A DNA stretch of 64,000 bases from Pseudomonas sp. 10-1B (GTDB taxonomy: Bacteria > Pseudomonadota > Gammaproteobacteria > Pseudomonadales > Pseudomonadaceae), in contig NZ_JYKS01000011.1 of the NCBI RefSeq assembly GCF_000935045.1, positions 62,001 through 126,000 on the forward strand, given 5' to 3'. The stretch's first letter is position 1. Every line of letters starts with the position of its first letter. Positions 27,952 to 37,168 of the stretch are shown piece after piece. The notes under the pieces were generated by a model that was not told the DNA's origin, did not search any database, and saw only the letters and a list, made by a program, of their open reading frames with translations. The translations under genes and the position numbers were made by a program.

Positions 27952-29473
27952 TTAAGCTGGCGTCCACTGATGCGGCAGCAAAGCCTCAATCTCGCTAGCC
28001 CGCTGTGTTGGCAGTCGCGTCAACACGTCCTTGAGATAGGCATACGGATCATGCCCATTCATGCGAGCCGACTGAATCAGGCTCATGATGGCCGCTGCGC
28101 AGCGACCCGGCAAACAACCAATTGGAGCGTCCAAGTGCCCACGGCCTGATCAAGTTCTCGATCTGGTTGTTGTCGATGGGTAACGCCCCGTCTTCCAGGT
28201 AGCGCGTCAGCGCTACCCAGCGTTTCAAGCTGTAATCGAGGGCCTTGGCGATGGCTGAGCCTTCGGGTACCAGCTCGCGCTGGATCAGCATCCAGTCATG
28301 CAGTTTTTCAGCGATGGGAACCGCATCCCGCTGACGTATTCGCCGGCGGTCTTCTTCGCTCATATCCCTGGTCTGTCGTTCGACCTCGTAGAGAGCGCCA
28401 ATCGAAAGCAGGGCCTGCTCGGCCAGCTGGCTCTTGTTCGCTACATGTAACTCAAAGAATTTGCGGCGTGCATGGGCCATGCAGCCAACCTCAACGATGC
28501 CTTGCTCGAAACTGGCCTTATAACCACCGAAGTCATCGCACACCAGCTTGCCAGTCCAGTCGCCGAGGAAGTTACGCGCATGCTCGCCTGCACGACTCGG
28601 GCTGAAGTCGTAGACCACGGATTTCAAGCCTGCATAAGCAGTGGTGCTATAAGCCCACACATAACTTCGATGTGTTTTCTTTTCACCCGGTGCCAACATC
28701 TGTACCGGCGTCTCATCGGCGTGGATGACTGGTTGAGCCAGTACCGCTTCACGCAGGGCATCGACAAGCGGTTAAAGCTGCACGCCGGTTTGCCCAACCC
28801 AACGTGCCAGCGTCGAGCGTGGAATCGCCAGGCCGGCGCGGCCAAAGATCTTTTCCTGCCGGTACAACGGCAGATGGTCGGCGAACTTGGCCACCATGAC
28901 ATGGGCCAGCAGGCCTGCGGTGGGGATGCCTTTGTCGATGACTTGCGCCGGAACCGGTGCCTGGATCAGGGTTTCGCAAGCTCGGCAGGCCCACTTTCCA
29001 CGTACATGCTGCTCAACCGTGAACACGCCCGGCGTGTAATCGAGCTTTTCGCTGACATCTTCACCGATGCGCTGAAGCTCGCAGCCACACGCACATTGAG
29101 TGTTGTCGGGTTCATGATGAATCACGGTGCGCGGAAGCTGTGCAGGCAGTGGTGCGCGCTTGGGCTTCTGGCCTGGCTCTTTTAGGGCCGGGTCGGGATG
29201 AAGTGCGTTCAGCTCAGCTTCGATGGCCTCAAGGTCAGTGCTGAGCAAATCATCGAGCAAGCGGCCTTGCTCTGGACTGATCTGTTCACTGCGCTTGGCG
29301 TACTTATGACGTTTGAGGACAGCGATCTCATGAGTGAGCTGCTCGATGACGATCTTGTCGTTCTGGATCTTGCGACTCATCGCCTCGACTTGAGACTGCA
29401 ATGTCAGCGTCTGCTCGAGCAGCGCGCGCAGCTCTGCTGGGGTCAGTTGGTCGAGGTCGGGTAAAGAAGTCAT
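27952..29473 (-). pseudogene. tnpC: IS66 transposase TnpC, broken by a nonsense codon and a frameshift
   Basis: The DDE transposase of IS66. The N-terminal part has a leucine-zipper-like region (LQSQVEAMSRKIQNDKIVIE), a zinc-finger pair (CACGCEL, CRACE) and VMVAKFADHLPLYRQ. Translation stops at TAA 28772-28774 after TGVQL, where the family continues QPLVDAL; the same frame then goes on (HADETPVQML, CDDFGGYK, GCMAHARRKF, DNNQIEN). Near 28105 a small deletion between GCAGCGG-like repeats shifts the frame, so the normal end (AAAIMSLIQSARMNG to LLPHQWTP) is read in another frame to 27952. Confidence 0.92.
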
Positions 29474-29534
29474 GCCGCCAATCATGCCAGAGCAACACAC
29501 TGGCGGCGATTGGCGCTTATGCCAATAGTCAGTA

Positions 29535-29870
29535 CTAAAGCCGTGTGATGGTGCTGTTGGCACCCATGCGTTGCCAAGGTAATCCAACGATGAGTGCCTG
29601 AACTTGCTCGCTGTCCAGTTCCACTTGAGCGCCGTGACGAACGCCCGGCCAGTGGAATTTACCTTGGTTCAGTCGGCGTGCTGCCAACCACACGCCAATG
29701 CCGTCATGCACCAGCACCTTCATCCGGTTGGCGCGGCGGTTGGCAAAGAGATAAGCGCAGTGCGGCTTCGCCGCACCGAAGACCGCGACGACGCGGGCCA
29801 ACGCCGTTTCGGTGCCGGCGCGCATGTCCATGGGCTCGGTGGCGAGCCAGATTGTATCGATGCGAATCAT
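29535..29870 (-). CDS. tnpB: IS66 accessory protein TnpB
   Basis: A 111-aa IS66 Orf2-type protein with the family landmarks PMDMRAG, LFANRRANRMKVLVHDG and GVWLAARRLNQGKFHW. It is needed for IS66 transposition but its role is not well defined. It overlaps the tnpA stop by 4 bp and looks intact. Confidence 0.93.
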   Translation of the reverse strand: MIRIDTIWLATEPMDMRAGTETALARVVAVFGAAKPHCAYLFANRRANRMKVLVHDGIGVWLAARRLNQGKFHWPGVRHGAQVELDSEQVQALIVGLPWQRMGANSTITRL

Positions 29871-30223
29871 TTGACGAGACCGCGAATGAAGCGCGCACAG
29901 CCATCGGGATCGACAGCGGGCCAGATCACCGTGACTGTTTGTTGTTTGAAAGGAATTTCGATGCGCGCCAACGTTGGTTGTGCAGGCTCAGATTCGGGCT
30001 TCATAGTCAGCGGCACGAATGCCGGTAACGCGTCAGGTTGGCGGCCCCGATAGAGCGGAATCCATTTGCGCACCAGGTTGGCGTTGATGCCATGGCGCAG
30101 CGCGATGCTGGCTATCGACACGTCAGGTTGAAGACACTCCTGGACGACTTGGGCTTTGAAGGGTTTGGGATAAGAGGTGCGCTGGCGCATGGTGTTCCTT
30201 GCGATAAGGGCGGTGGTGTCCAC
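29867..30223 (-). CDS. tnpA: IS66 accessory protein TnpA
   Basis: A 118-aa helix-turn-helix protein: YPKPFKAQVVQECLQ, SIASIALRHGINANLVRKW. The C-terminal half contains VTVIWPAVDPDGCARFIR, typical of IS66 TnpA. It is the first gene of the element, just inside the right inverted repeat, and looks intact. Confidence 0.92.
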   Translation of the reverse strand: MDTTALIARNTMRQRTSYPKPFKAQVVQECLQPDVSIASIALRHGINANLVRKWIPLYRGRQPDALPAFVPLTMKPESEPAQPTLARIEIPFKQQTVTVIWPAVDPDGCARFIRGLVK

Positions 30224-30456
30224 GTATTTTTAGGTGGACACCATCGCCCTTAATGCTGGGATTCTGAAGGTGTGTTTGCTGGCCGCTTACGAAACCTCGG
30301 AGGTTGGGTCAGTTATCTGATTCCTCCGCGCAATGGCGCGATCGTGTCAGAGCCAGTATTGTGCCCCAAATCTCACCGTAAATTTTTGATCGCTCGTAGA
30401 ACCGCTAGCCCGGGGCTTCGAGTCAAAGAGTCCAGTACTCTTTTTAGGGGAACCTC

Positions 30457-33400
30457 ATGGAAACTCTAGGGCACCAACTTCGGCCGGTCGCCACTCGGAT
30501 CAGTCAGTATTTTCGCGACTTTTTAGACTCAGATTTCAAGCGTCAACAGGCTCCACGCCGCCGAATCATGCTGACAACCGACACCGGGTTCAGGTCGGGC
30601 ATGCGTACCTCGCCATACCCCTCCTTGGACCGCGACTTATGGAATCTATTGGGGCGTCCATCTAGCGAGGACCTATCACTGACGATCGACCCACGGCGCT
30701 ATACGCGCCCGATCAGTGACGTCCTTCGCAAAGTGATCCACGAGCAAGTAAACGCCATTCCCGCATCATCCCTGGCAATTGTACATTCTGCGGTGGAAGA
30801 GTTAACCGTAAAGTCCTACGCAAAAGCGATAGATGACCCGGAACTATGGGTTGAGTCAGTCCAAAACCACTTGGGCAGCAAAGTTGCCGAACACATTATC
30901 AAACCTCTGATCGCTCACTTGGATGGCCCGCTGCGCAATCAAGCGTACTGGGTGATGGACTCTTTATTTGCTGCAGAGAAGGACCTTGTTGATCGTGTCT
31001 GCGGCGACCTATCCCGAGTCCTCCCTGAGCTGCTGGCCAAGCTGCTCGCCACCCAGGACTCAGCCCCGCTCAAGGAGACAATCCCAAAGTTCTTAACTCT
31101 TGAGGGGACTCGCCAGGCACTGATGGCATTCTTTGAAGGGTTTGTGGCGGCTGACGCCTATCATGAATTCCGCGATCTAGAGACCTATGTTGCCACCAGC
31201 GACGGGATGCAGCTCTACCTCTACATCGGTGCAGTGAAGTACGGTGGAAACCAATATCCACTCTTCTTTCTTCCCATTGAGGTACATAGGGAGGAAAAAG
31301 GGGCCGGTTATAAGTTGAAGCTGCTCAACCAGCTATATACCAACCGTAAGGCTATCGACTTTGTTCTGCAGGAACTGGCTGCTGGACTTGAACGTGCGTG
31401 GGTTTCTCCGATACCCGAACGAATCCATTACATCAAACCCGAGCAGTCCATATACGAAGAGGCCCGCGTTCTGTTCCAGCGCGTTGCAAATGCCATGGAC
31501 CTCGGCGGCAAGATCAGCCTCTCCTCCTCTGCGACGGACACCTCGACAATTGCGGTTGGGCTGTCCAGCTCACTGTCCCTCGCTGCATATGAACGTTCGG
31601 ATGAGGCACTGCTCAACGACTATGAAGAGATCCTCGAAGCACTCAAACATGGTGGATCGGCCGTGGTTGAACTTTTCGAGGGCATCGTTGGCGGTGTCCT
31701 GCGCGAGAACCCTAAGTCCATCGCTACGGCTGTGGAGACCACCTGGGACGCGCTTCCGATGGTGGATCGAATGGTCTTCGACTCCCCCATCCCGCTAAAC
31801 GAAGAGCAACGCAAAGTATTGATTGCCGTGCGACAGCCTGAAGGCAAGATTGTTGTAGTCTCCGGCCCTCCGGGTACCGGCAAGAGCCATACGATCACAG
31901 CCATCGCCGCCGACTGTGCCTTCAATCAGCGCTCCTGCCTGGTGTTATCGGATAAGACCGAAGCGCTGGATGTGGTCTACGACAAACTGTCGGAAGCGAT
32001 GTCCCGCGTACGCCACGATAGCGATTTCCCGAATCCGATACTCCGACTCGGCCAGCAAGCCCATAACTTCCGCAAACTGACCTCGAATCAGGCGGTCACC
32101 CAGATCGGGGCCTACGCCAAGGCAATGAAGGCGAATCAGCCCAGGCTCGAAGACGAGCGAAAAAGTCGCTCGGAAAACCTGAAGGAACAGATCAAGCTGA
32201 CTGTGGCTACATTAGGCGCCATTGAAATGTCCAGCGTACAAGCAATGCTCAAAGACGAAACCGAGCTCGCTGAACTTGCCCCGTCAGTAATGGAAGTATT
32301 GAAACGCGCAAGTGGAGCCAGCCTGATTTCAGAGCTCGATAGCATCAGCGAGCACTTATCGGGGGTGGAACAGTATCTTCTTGAGGTCTTCTCGGAGGGT
32401 GACTTTAACCCACAAAGCCTTTGGAACAGAACGCGAAGGGACGCATTGCTGGTAGCGTTCACACAGGAACATTCTGACGCCCCATGGGATCTGTTCGAGT
32501 CGATGTCACCCTCCCAACTGCGCACGCTTGGCGCACTTCTAGTCAGCTATGGTCAACTGAAGATGCCGCTGTTCGGTTACCTGTTCCGTGGCGGACAAGT
32601 GCGCGAAGTTGAACGTCAACTTAATGCTCTACCCGTCAGTAGCCCCTTGCTGCTCAAGCAACGGCAAGCGATGTTGTCCAACCTCGTTGAGGCGGCAAAT
32701 AAACTGCGCCTGAAGCTTCAAAGCGAAGATCTAGAAGACGAATTCGAGGGCTGCTATAGGCTGCTTACCCGAGGAAAAACGCCAAAACTCGACGCAGGCA
32801 ATGCGGCAAAAGCCATGGCCATTCTGCGTCGTGTCGATACCAAAATAGTGGATGTATTGCTTGAGCAAGCAAAGGATGATGCCCGTCTCTGGCCCCTGTC
32901 CGTGCGCTTCCTGCACGGCTGGCTGCGTACTCGAGAGGCCTTCGCATCGGCGCCCCAGTATGATTATGCTGGCACCAAGACCCAGCTCGAGCGTCTCAAT
33001 ACCTCAGTCATGAACGCACACGTGGACACGCGCCTACTGAGTTTCATGGAGAACTACCGCTCAGACGCACGGGCGCTAGCTGGCGTAATCGCCAACCGAC
33101 AAAAATTTCCAGAAGACAAGTTCACGCACATACGCGAAAGCTTCCCGGTCATCATCGCCAGTATTCGCGAGTTTGGTGAGTACATGCCGTTGGCCCCGGA
33201 CATGTTCGATGTAGTCGTCATCGACGAGGCCTCGCAGGTCTCGGTCGCCCAAGCATTACCTGCTTTGTTGCGCGCGAAGAAGGTCGTTGTGCTGGGTGAT
33301 GACAAACAATTTTCAAACGTGAAATCGGCGAACGCCAGTATTGAGCAGAATGATAAATACCGAAATGAACTAAAAAATTATTTCACGACCCACGTCAGCG

Positions 33401-34794
33401 GTGCAGCCGATGCTCTACAGCGGCTGTCCATGTTCGACGTTAAACGCTCCATTCTTGAGTTCTGCAATCACGCGGCTTCCTACTCAGTCATGCTGCGCAA
33501 GCACTTCCGCTCTTACCAGGAACTGATTGGATACTCCTCAGGGACGTTTTATGGGCACCAGCTGCAAGCCATCAAAATCCGTGGCATTCCAGTTGATGAA
33601 GTCATCCGTTTCGACATAGTGGATACATCTGACAAGAGAGTGACTCGAGGCACCAACGAAGCGGAGGCAGAGTTCATTCTTGAACGCCTTCTTGAGTTGA
33701 TCGAGGAGGAAATTCCACCGACCGTAGGCATCATCTCGCCCTTCCGTGAGCAGCAGACTCTACTGTCCAAAAAGCTGTTCAATCACCCCCGTGGTGCAGA
33801 CTTCGAACGCCTGTTGCGGTTGAAGGTAATGACCTTCGACAGTTGCCAAGGTGAGGAGCGCCATATAATTTTTTATTCGATGGTAGCTACCGCTGAAGAA
33901 GACGCACTCAACTATATCTTCCCTGTCGAGCTAAACGATGCCGAGCAGGCGGTCGAGCAGAAACTAAAGGTTCAGCGACTTAACGTCGGCTTTAGCCGCG
34001 CTCAGGAAATGATTTGGTTCGTACACTCCAAACCGCTCAATGAGTTTCGTGGAGCCATCGGACAAGCGCTTAACCACTATGCGAACATTCTGGAGAACGC
34101 CAACAGAATACCCGCTGCCGAGGACACCGATCAGTCCAGCCCCATGGAAGCAAAGGTACTGGAATGGTTCCGTCAGACCAGGTTTTATCAGTCCAACATG
34201 GATGCCATCGATGTCTTTGCTCAATTCGAAATAGGGACGTATCTCAAGCAACTTGACCCGACCTACGAACACCCCAAATGGCGCGTGGACTTCCTGGTTA
34301 CGTACCAGTCGAACAAGGGACCCATCCAGATCGTGATCGAGTACGACGGCTTCGATTATCACTTTGCCAAAGGCAAGCACGTTCATGTGGGTAATCACGA
34401 GCGGTATTTGAACGAGGCCGATGTAGAGCGCCAACTCACGCTGGAAAGTTACGGCTATCGGTTCCTGCGCATTAATCGCTTCAACCTAGGTGACGACCCT
34501 GTCGCTACCATGTCAGAGCGCCTTTACCAGATAGTGGAAATCGCTGTGGGTGAACAAATCTCGGAGGCGGTCAACCATATTCAGTCTCAGGCTCAAGGCC
34601 TGGCTAACAAAGAGCTCAAGCCGTGCTCGAAATGCGGCGAGATCAGGGAAAAGGCGGATTACTACGATCCGACACTGGGCGGTGGAGCTGGCGCTTTCGG
34701 CCGAGTTTGCATGATCTGCAAAGGTAGCAAGACTAGTTCCCAGGGTGGGAAAACAACGCAACGTCGTTTTCGCAAGAGACGCCGCTGGGGGTGA
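30457..34794 (+). CDS. Very large Upf1-like SF1 helicase fused to a PD-(D/E)XK/Vsr-like nuclease and a zinc ribbon
   Basis: A 1445-aa protein. An N-terminal domain of about 440 residues is of unknown type. The helicase follows: Walker A GPPGTGKS at 470-477, a long helical insert at about 540-870, Walker B VVIDEAS (D923, E924), motif III GDDKQFSNV and C-terminal motifs (TVGIISPFREQQ, MTFDSCQGEE, NVGFSRAQ). A nuclease-like domain follows with WRVDFLV (D1278) and IVIEYDG (E1295, D1297), then a zinc ribbon, CSKC (C1390, C1393) and CMIC (C1418, C1421), and a basic tail. The start has AGGGGA six bases upstream. Single-protein helicase-nuclease fusions of this sort are known anti-phage effectors; defence is inferred here from architecture and location. 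Confidence 0.85.
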   Translation: METLGHQLRPVATRISQYFRDFLDSDFKRQQAPRRRIMLTTDTGFRSGMRTSPYPSLDRDLWNLLGRPSSEDLSLTIDPRRYTRPISDVLRKVIHEQVNAIPASSLAIVHSAVEELTVKSYAKAIDDPELWVESVQNHLGSKVAEHIIKPLIAHLDGPLRNQAYWVMDSLFAAEKDLVDRVCGDLSRVLPELLAKLLATQDSAPLKETIPKFLTLEGTRQALMAFFEGFVAADAYHEFRDLETYVATSDGMQLYLYIGAVKYGGNQYPLFFLPIEVHREEKGAGYKLKLLNQLYTNRKAIDFVLQELAAGLERAWVSPIPERIHYIKPEQSIYEEARVLFQRVANAMDLGGKISLSSSATDTSTIAVGLSSSLSLAAYERSDEALLNDYEEILEALKHGGSAVVELFEGIVGGVLRENPKSIATAVETTWDALPMVDRMVFDSPIPLNEEQRKVLIAVRQPEGKIVVVSGPPGTGKSHTITAIAADCAFNQRSCLVLSDKTEALDVVYDKLSEAMSRVRHDSDFPNPILRLGQQAHNFRKLTSNQAVTQIGAYAKAMKANQPRLEDERKSRSENLKEQIKLTVATLGAIEMSSVQAMLKDETELAELAPSVMEVLKRASGASLISELDSISEHLSGVEQYLLEVFSEGDFNPQSLWNRTRRDALLVAFTQEHSDAPWDLFESMSPSQLRTLGALLVSYGQLKMPLFGYLFRGGQVREVERQLNALPVSSPLLLKQRQAMLSNLVEAANKLRLKLQSEDLEDEFEGCYRLLTRGKTPKLDAGNAAKAMAILRRVDTKIVDVLLEQAKDDARLWPLSVRFLHGWLRTREAFASAPQYDYAGTKTQLERLNTSVMNAHVDTRLLSFMENYRSDARALAGVIANRQKFPEDKFTHIRESFPVIIASIREFGEYMPLAPDMFDVVVIDEASQVSVAQALPALLRAKKVVVLGDDKQFSNVKSANASIEQNDKYRNELKNYFTTHVSGAADALQRLSMFDVKRSILEFCNHAASYSVMLRKHFRSYQELIGYSSGTFYGHQLQAIKIRGIPVDEVIRFDIVDTSDKRVTRGTNEAEAEFILERLLELIEEEIPPTVGIISPFREQQTLLSKKLFNHPRGADFERLLRLKVMTFDSCQGEERHIIFYSMVATAEEDALNYIFPVELNDAEQAVEQKLKVQRLNVGFSRAQEMIWFVHSKPLNEFRGAIGQALNHYANILENANRIPAAEDTDQSSPMEAKVLEWFRQTRFYQSNMDAIDVFAQFEIGTYLKQLDPTYEHPKWRVDFLVTYQSNKGPIQIVIEYDGFDYHFAKGKHVHVGNHERYLNEADVERQLTLESYGYRFLRINRFNLGDDPVATMSERLYQIVEIAVGEQISEAVNHIQSQAQGLANKELKPCSKCGEIREKADYYDPTLGGGAGAFGRVCMICKGSKTSSQGGKTTQRRFRKRRRWG

Positions 34795-35104
34795 AGTCTT
34801 CAGGGTGACCATAAACGGTAGCCCTGTCTGTAGGCGCTGATGAAGAATTCCCCATCTGCCGAAAAAACGCTGACCCAAGCAGCCTTCAAGGCTACGGCCG
34901 TCTGTGCTGGGTATCTACCTATCCATGTTGGGGCAGTCTTGCCCCAGCAGGTAGGGCAATTCGATAGTGTCCCAGGAAGTGGGGTAACTCATCCTGCGGC
35001 GCTATTGAGCGTCCTCCCCGCCTATGCTTGATCAGCAGAAAACCAAGATTGACCACGTAAGGATTTTTCCTTACCATTCAATCAATACATCTGGGAGAAC
35101 GCCC
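34795..35104. other. Intergenic region before the toxin-antitoxin pair
   Basis: 310 bp without a credible gene. It contains a short hairpin at 34929-34947 (GGGGCA/TGCCCC) without a T-tract, and the prlF operator candidate at 35057-35074. Confidence 0.5.
35057..35074. promoter_or_regulatory. Candidate operator of prlF-yhaV
   Basis: Perfect 7-bp inverted repeat GTAAGGA-TTTT-TCCTTAC, 31 bp before the prlF start. AbrB-type antitoxins usually repress their own operon through such sites, so this is a likely autoregulatory site. Confidence 0.5.
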
Positions 35105-35422
35105 ATGCCTGCCATCCACGAAATCGCAACGCTAACCTCGAAGGGACAGGTCACACTGCCCAAATCCGTTCGCCAGCTTTTGGGCATAGACACTGGAGGC
35201 AAGATCGCATTCGACGTGCGCGGCGGAGAAGTCGTTGTCAGCCGCGTAGAAGCCATCCATGAAGACCCTGCCATCGGTGCGTTCCTGGGTTTGCTGGAGG
35301 CTGATATCCGAGGCGGCCGCAACCTCACCACTCTGCCGGAAGACTTGGCGCAAACCATGCTCGCCAACGCAAAGCACTCCGTGAACCTGGACGAAGATAT
35401 CGATGGTGAGGTCGCGATCTGA
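35105..35422 (+). CDS. prlF: PrlF-type antitoxin (AbrB/SpoVT fold)
   Basis: 105 aa. The N-terminal swapped-hairpin domain reads ATLTSKGQVTLPKSVRQLLGI, a standard AbrB-type DNA-binding motif shown here by its ends (ATLTSKGQVT and RQLLGI). The C-terminal half (TLPEDLAQTMLANA) would bind the toxin. GGGAGA precedes the ATG at 35105; an upstream in-frame ATG at 35024 adds unconserved residues. The stop overlaps the yhaV start (TGATG). Confidence 0.9.
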   Translation: MPAIHEIATLTSKGQVTLPKSVRQLLGIDTGGKIAFDVRGGEVVVSRVEAIHEDPAIGAFLGLLEADIRGGRNLTTLPEDLAQTMLANAKHSVNLDEDIDGEVAI

Positions 35423-35883
35423 TGCTGCGACATGGCTGGACACTGTTGTTTCATGAAGGTGTGACTTTACAGCTACGCAAATTGCAAGAAGCCGCCGCCC
35501 GAGCCGAGCAGAACGACCCACAAGGCTTTGAAAGCAATGCCAACGTCAAGCTGTTTCGGGCATTGAGCCATCTGATCATGGAGGCTGTACCGGTCGACCC
35601 GGACCGTGATGAGTTCCGGCAAGGCAACACGCTGGGCACCGCCTACCGACATTGGCGGCGGGCAAAAATCGGCAGGCGCTTTCGACTGTTCTTTCGCTAC
35701 GACTCAAAATCCAAGGTCATCGTCTATGCATGGGTCAACGACGAAAATACCCTACGGTCCGCAGGCAGCAAATCCGATCCCTACGCCGTATTCGAGAAGA
35801 TGCTGGGCCGCGGCAACCCTCCTGATGACTGGGATGCGCTGATTGCTGCGACGCGTAGCGACTGGGACGGGCCCAACGCATAA
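35422..35883 (+). CDS. yhaV: YhaV-type toxin (RelE-like RNase)
   Basis: 153 aa of normal YhaV length. Recognisable segments are HGWTLLFHE at the N-terminus, [27 protein letters not shown] in the middle (basic residues of a RelE-like active site; ends given: [11 protein letters not shown] and RFRLFFRYD), and [18 protein letters not shown]. It cleaves mRNA in E. coli when free of PrlF. The pair sits at the right edge of cassette 1 and could stabilise it. Confidence 0.9.
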   Translation: MLRHGWTLLFHEGVTLQLRKLQEAAARAEQNDPQGFESNANVKLFRALSHLIMEAVPVDPDRDEFRQGNTLGTAYRHWRRAKIGRRFRLFFRYDSKSKVIVYAWVNDENTLRSAGSKSDPYAVFEKMLGRGNPPDDWDALIAATRSDWDGPNA

Positions 35884-35968
35884 GTTGCGCGACTGGGTGA
35901 GGGATTGCACGTTCGACGCCAGCCCCCTCGGCGCGTCCACTGTAATCCACCCGTAGCCGCTGTAAAAA

Positions 35969-35988
35969 GGGGTACATCTGGGGGTACA
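35969..35988. repeat. Direct G-rich arm-like repeats left of junction 1/2
   Basis: GGGGTACA at 35969-35976 and GGGGGTACA at 35980-35988, 40 bp left of the 36.0-kb mexT-end copy. Similar TGGGGGTAC pairs are common at att ends of elements with tyrosine integrases. Confidence 0.6.
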
Positions 35989-36010
35989 ACCCCCCCATTC
36001 ATAACCTTCT

Positions 36011-36055
36011 GATTTACATGGATGCCCAAATGTTCTTCGGATCCCGACAGCCTGT
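36011..36055 (+). other. Diverged copy of the mexT 3' end (junction of cassettes 1 and 2)
   Basis: CAAATGTTCTTCGG then ATCCCGACAGCCTGTAA. Restoring two missing bases after TTCGG gives QMFFGDPDSL and a stop, exactly the MexT C-terminus. It is about 80% alike to the 46.8-kb copy over some 75 bp, including bases past the stop. Confidence 0.65.
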
Positions 36056-36085
36056 AAGCGAGCTCCACCGAGCTCCAGAAAAACC

Positions 36086-36717
36086 AGCAGGATGAACTTC
36101 ACCGCCCAGATCGGGTTGAGCGCTTGCAGCACCTCGGGCCGCTGCACGATGCCATAAATACCCAACGCTCCGAGGACGACAAACCAAAGCACCATGATCG
36201 GCCCGAACAGGATACCTATCCGCGCCGCGCCGTGCTTCCGGATCAGGAACAGCGCTACCAGCACCACAACCGACAGCGGCACGACCCAGTGCTCGATGCC
36301 GTCAAAAGCAAGCTGCAACCCCTCCACCGCCGACAATACGGAGATTGCCGGGGTGATCATGCTGTCGCCATAGAACAGCGCGGCGCCGAACAGGCCGAGC
36401 AGCACCAGTAGCTTGCCAAGCCGCTTGTAGGGTGCTGCTGCCCGGTGTGCCAGTGCGGTCAGGGCCATGATGCCACCCTCACCCTGGTTATCGGCGCGCA
36501 GGATGAACAGTACGTACTTGAGCGAGACCACCCAGAGCAGCGACCAGAACACCAGCGAAAGCACACCCAGCACACCGGCGGTGTTGGCCTGTACGCCGTA
36601 ATGGCCTGCGAACACTTCCTTGAGGGTACACAGCGGGCTGGTTCCGATATCGCCATAGACCACACCGACTGCGGCGACGAGCATACCGATGCCGGTGGAC
36701 TTGCTGGAATGGGGGGT
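36086..36717 (-). pseudogene. kup: Truncated Kup potassium transporter
   Basis: About 205 residues of the N-terminal third of a Kup/HAK K+ uptake protein: [64 protein letters not shown] and [17 protein letters not shown] full protein has about 630 residues. Similarity stops after NPIWAVKF at about 36094, exactly where the mexT-end copy begins, and the frame then runs into unrelated sequence to 35752. At the 5' side an in-frame TGA precedes SSKSTGIG, so ATG 36684 is the only start. It was apparently cut by the cassette junction. Confidence 0.9.
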
Positions 36718-37168
36718 GGTTTGCTGCGATAGCGGACTGGCTCACGAAGTATGTCTCTGAACTGACGAATAGAGGCGTATGCCATCCCTGACATCGCGCG
36801 ATCAGTATCCATGGCATTACGCTATAGCGTAAAAAGTGCGTAAAAAATGCTTTTCGCTGCCCCCGGACGGCCGCTCCAAGTCGTGCTGCCGGGCGTGGTG
36901 GTCCTGACTTTGAGCATCTCACTGGCCGCGGCTTCGCCATCACGGCATTACCATGCAATCTGTCGGCTGCCCAACGACATGATTGGCACACCTTGGCGGT
37001 TAGTGCTTCTCTTGTAAGTCACATCAAAGTGATATCCCTTATGGGTTATTCCTAAAGATATATGTCGTAACTCCTGACAGTACAGCGTCGTACTGGAAGA
37101 GCTGCCTTGTGTGGCGTTGCTGGCCCGATGTACAGGCGATCATGAGCATGTGAACCCGGAGCGTGCCA
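36718..37168. other. Intergenic region upstream of the kinase module
   Basis: About 450 bp with no credible gene. It contains ACGCTATAGCGT-like palindromic sequence near 36823 and must carry the promoter for the plus-strand kinase operon; I could not place -35/-10 boxes with confidence. Confidence 0.4.

Larger units (their letters stand above)
27921..30290 (-). mobile_element. IS66-family insertion sequence, decayed
   Basis: About 2.37 kb. The terminal inverted repeats are 27921-27944 and 30267-30290 (GTAAGCGGCCAGC start on the right), matching at 22 of 24 positions. The standard tnpA-tnpB-tnpC order is on the minus strand. No 8-bp target duplication is visible next to the ends, as expected if the intron and later changes disturbed the left flank. 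TnpC is broken twice. Confidence 0.9.

Noticed and set aside
28472-29185. 237-codon plus-strand frame inside IS66
   Set aside because: It is antisense to the transposase across its broken region and matches nothing.
34929-34947. Hairpin after the helicase gene as a terminator
   Set aside because: The stem is only six pairs and no T-tract follows.
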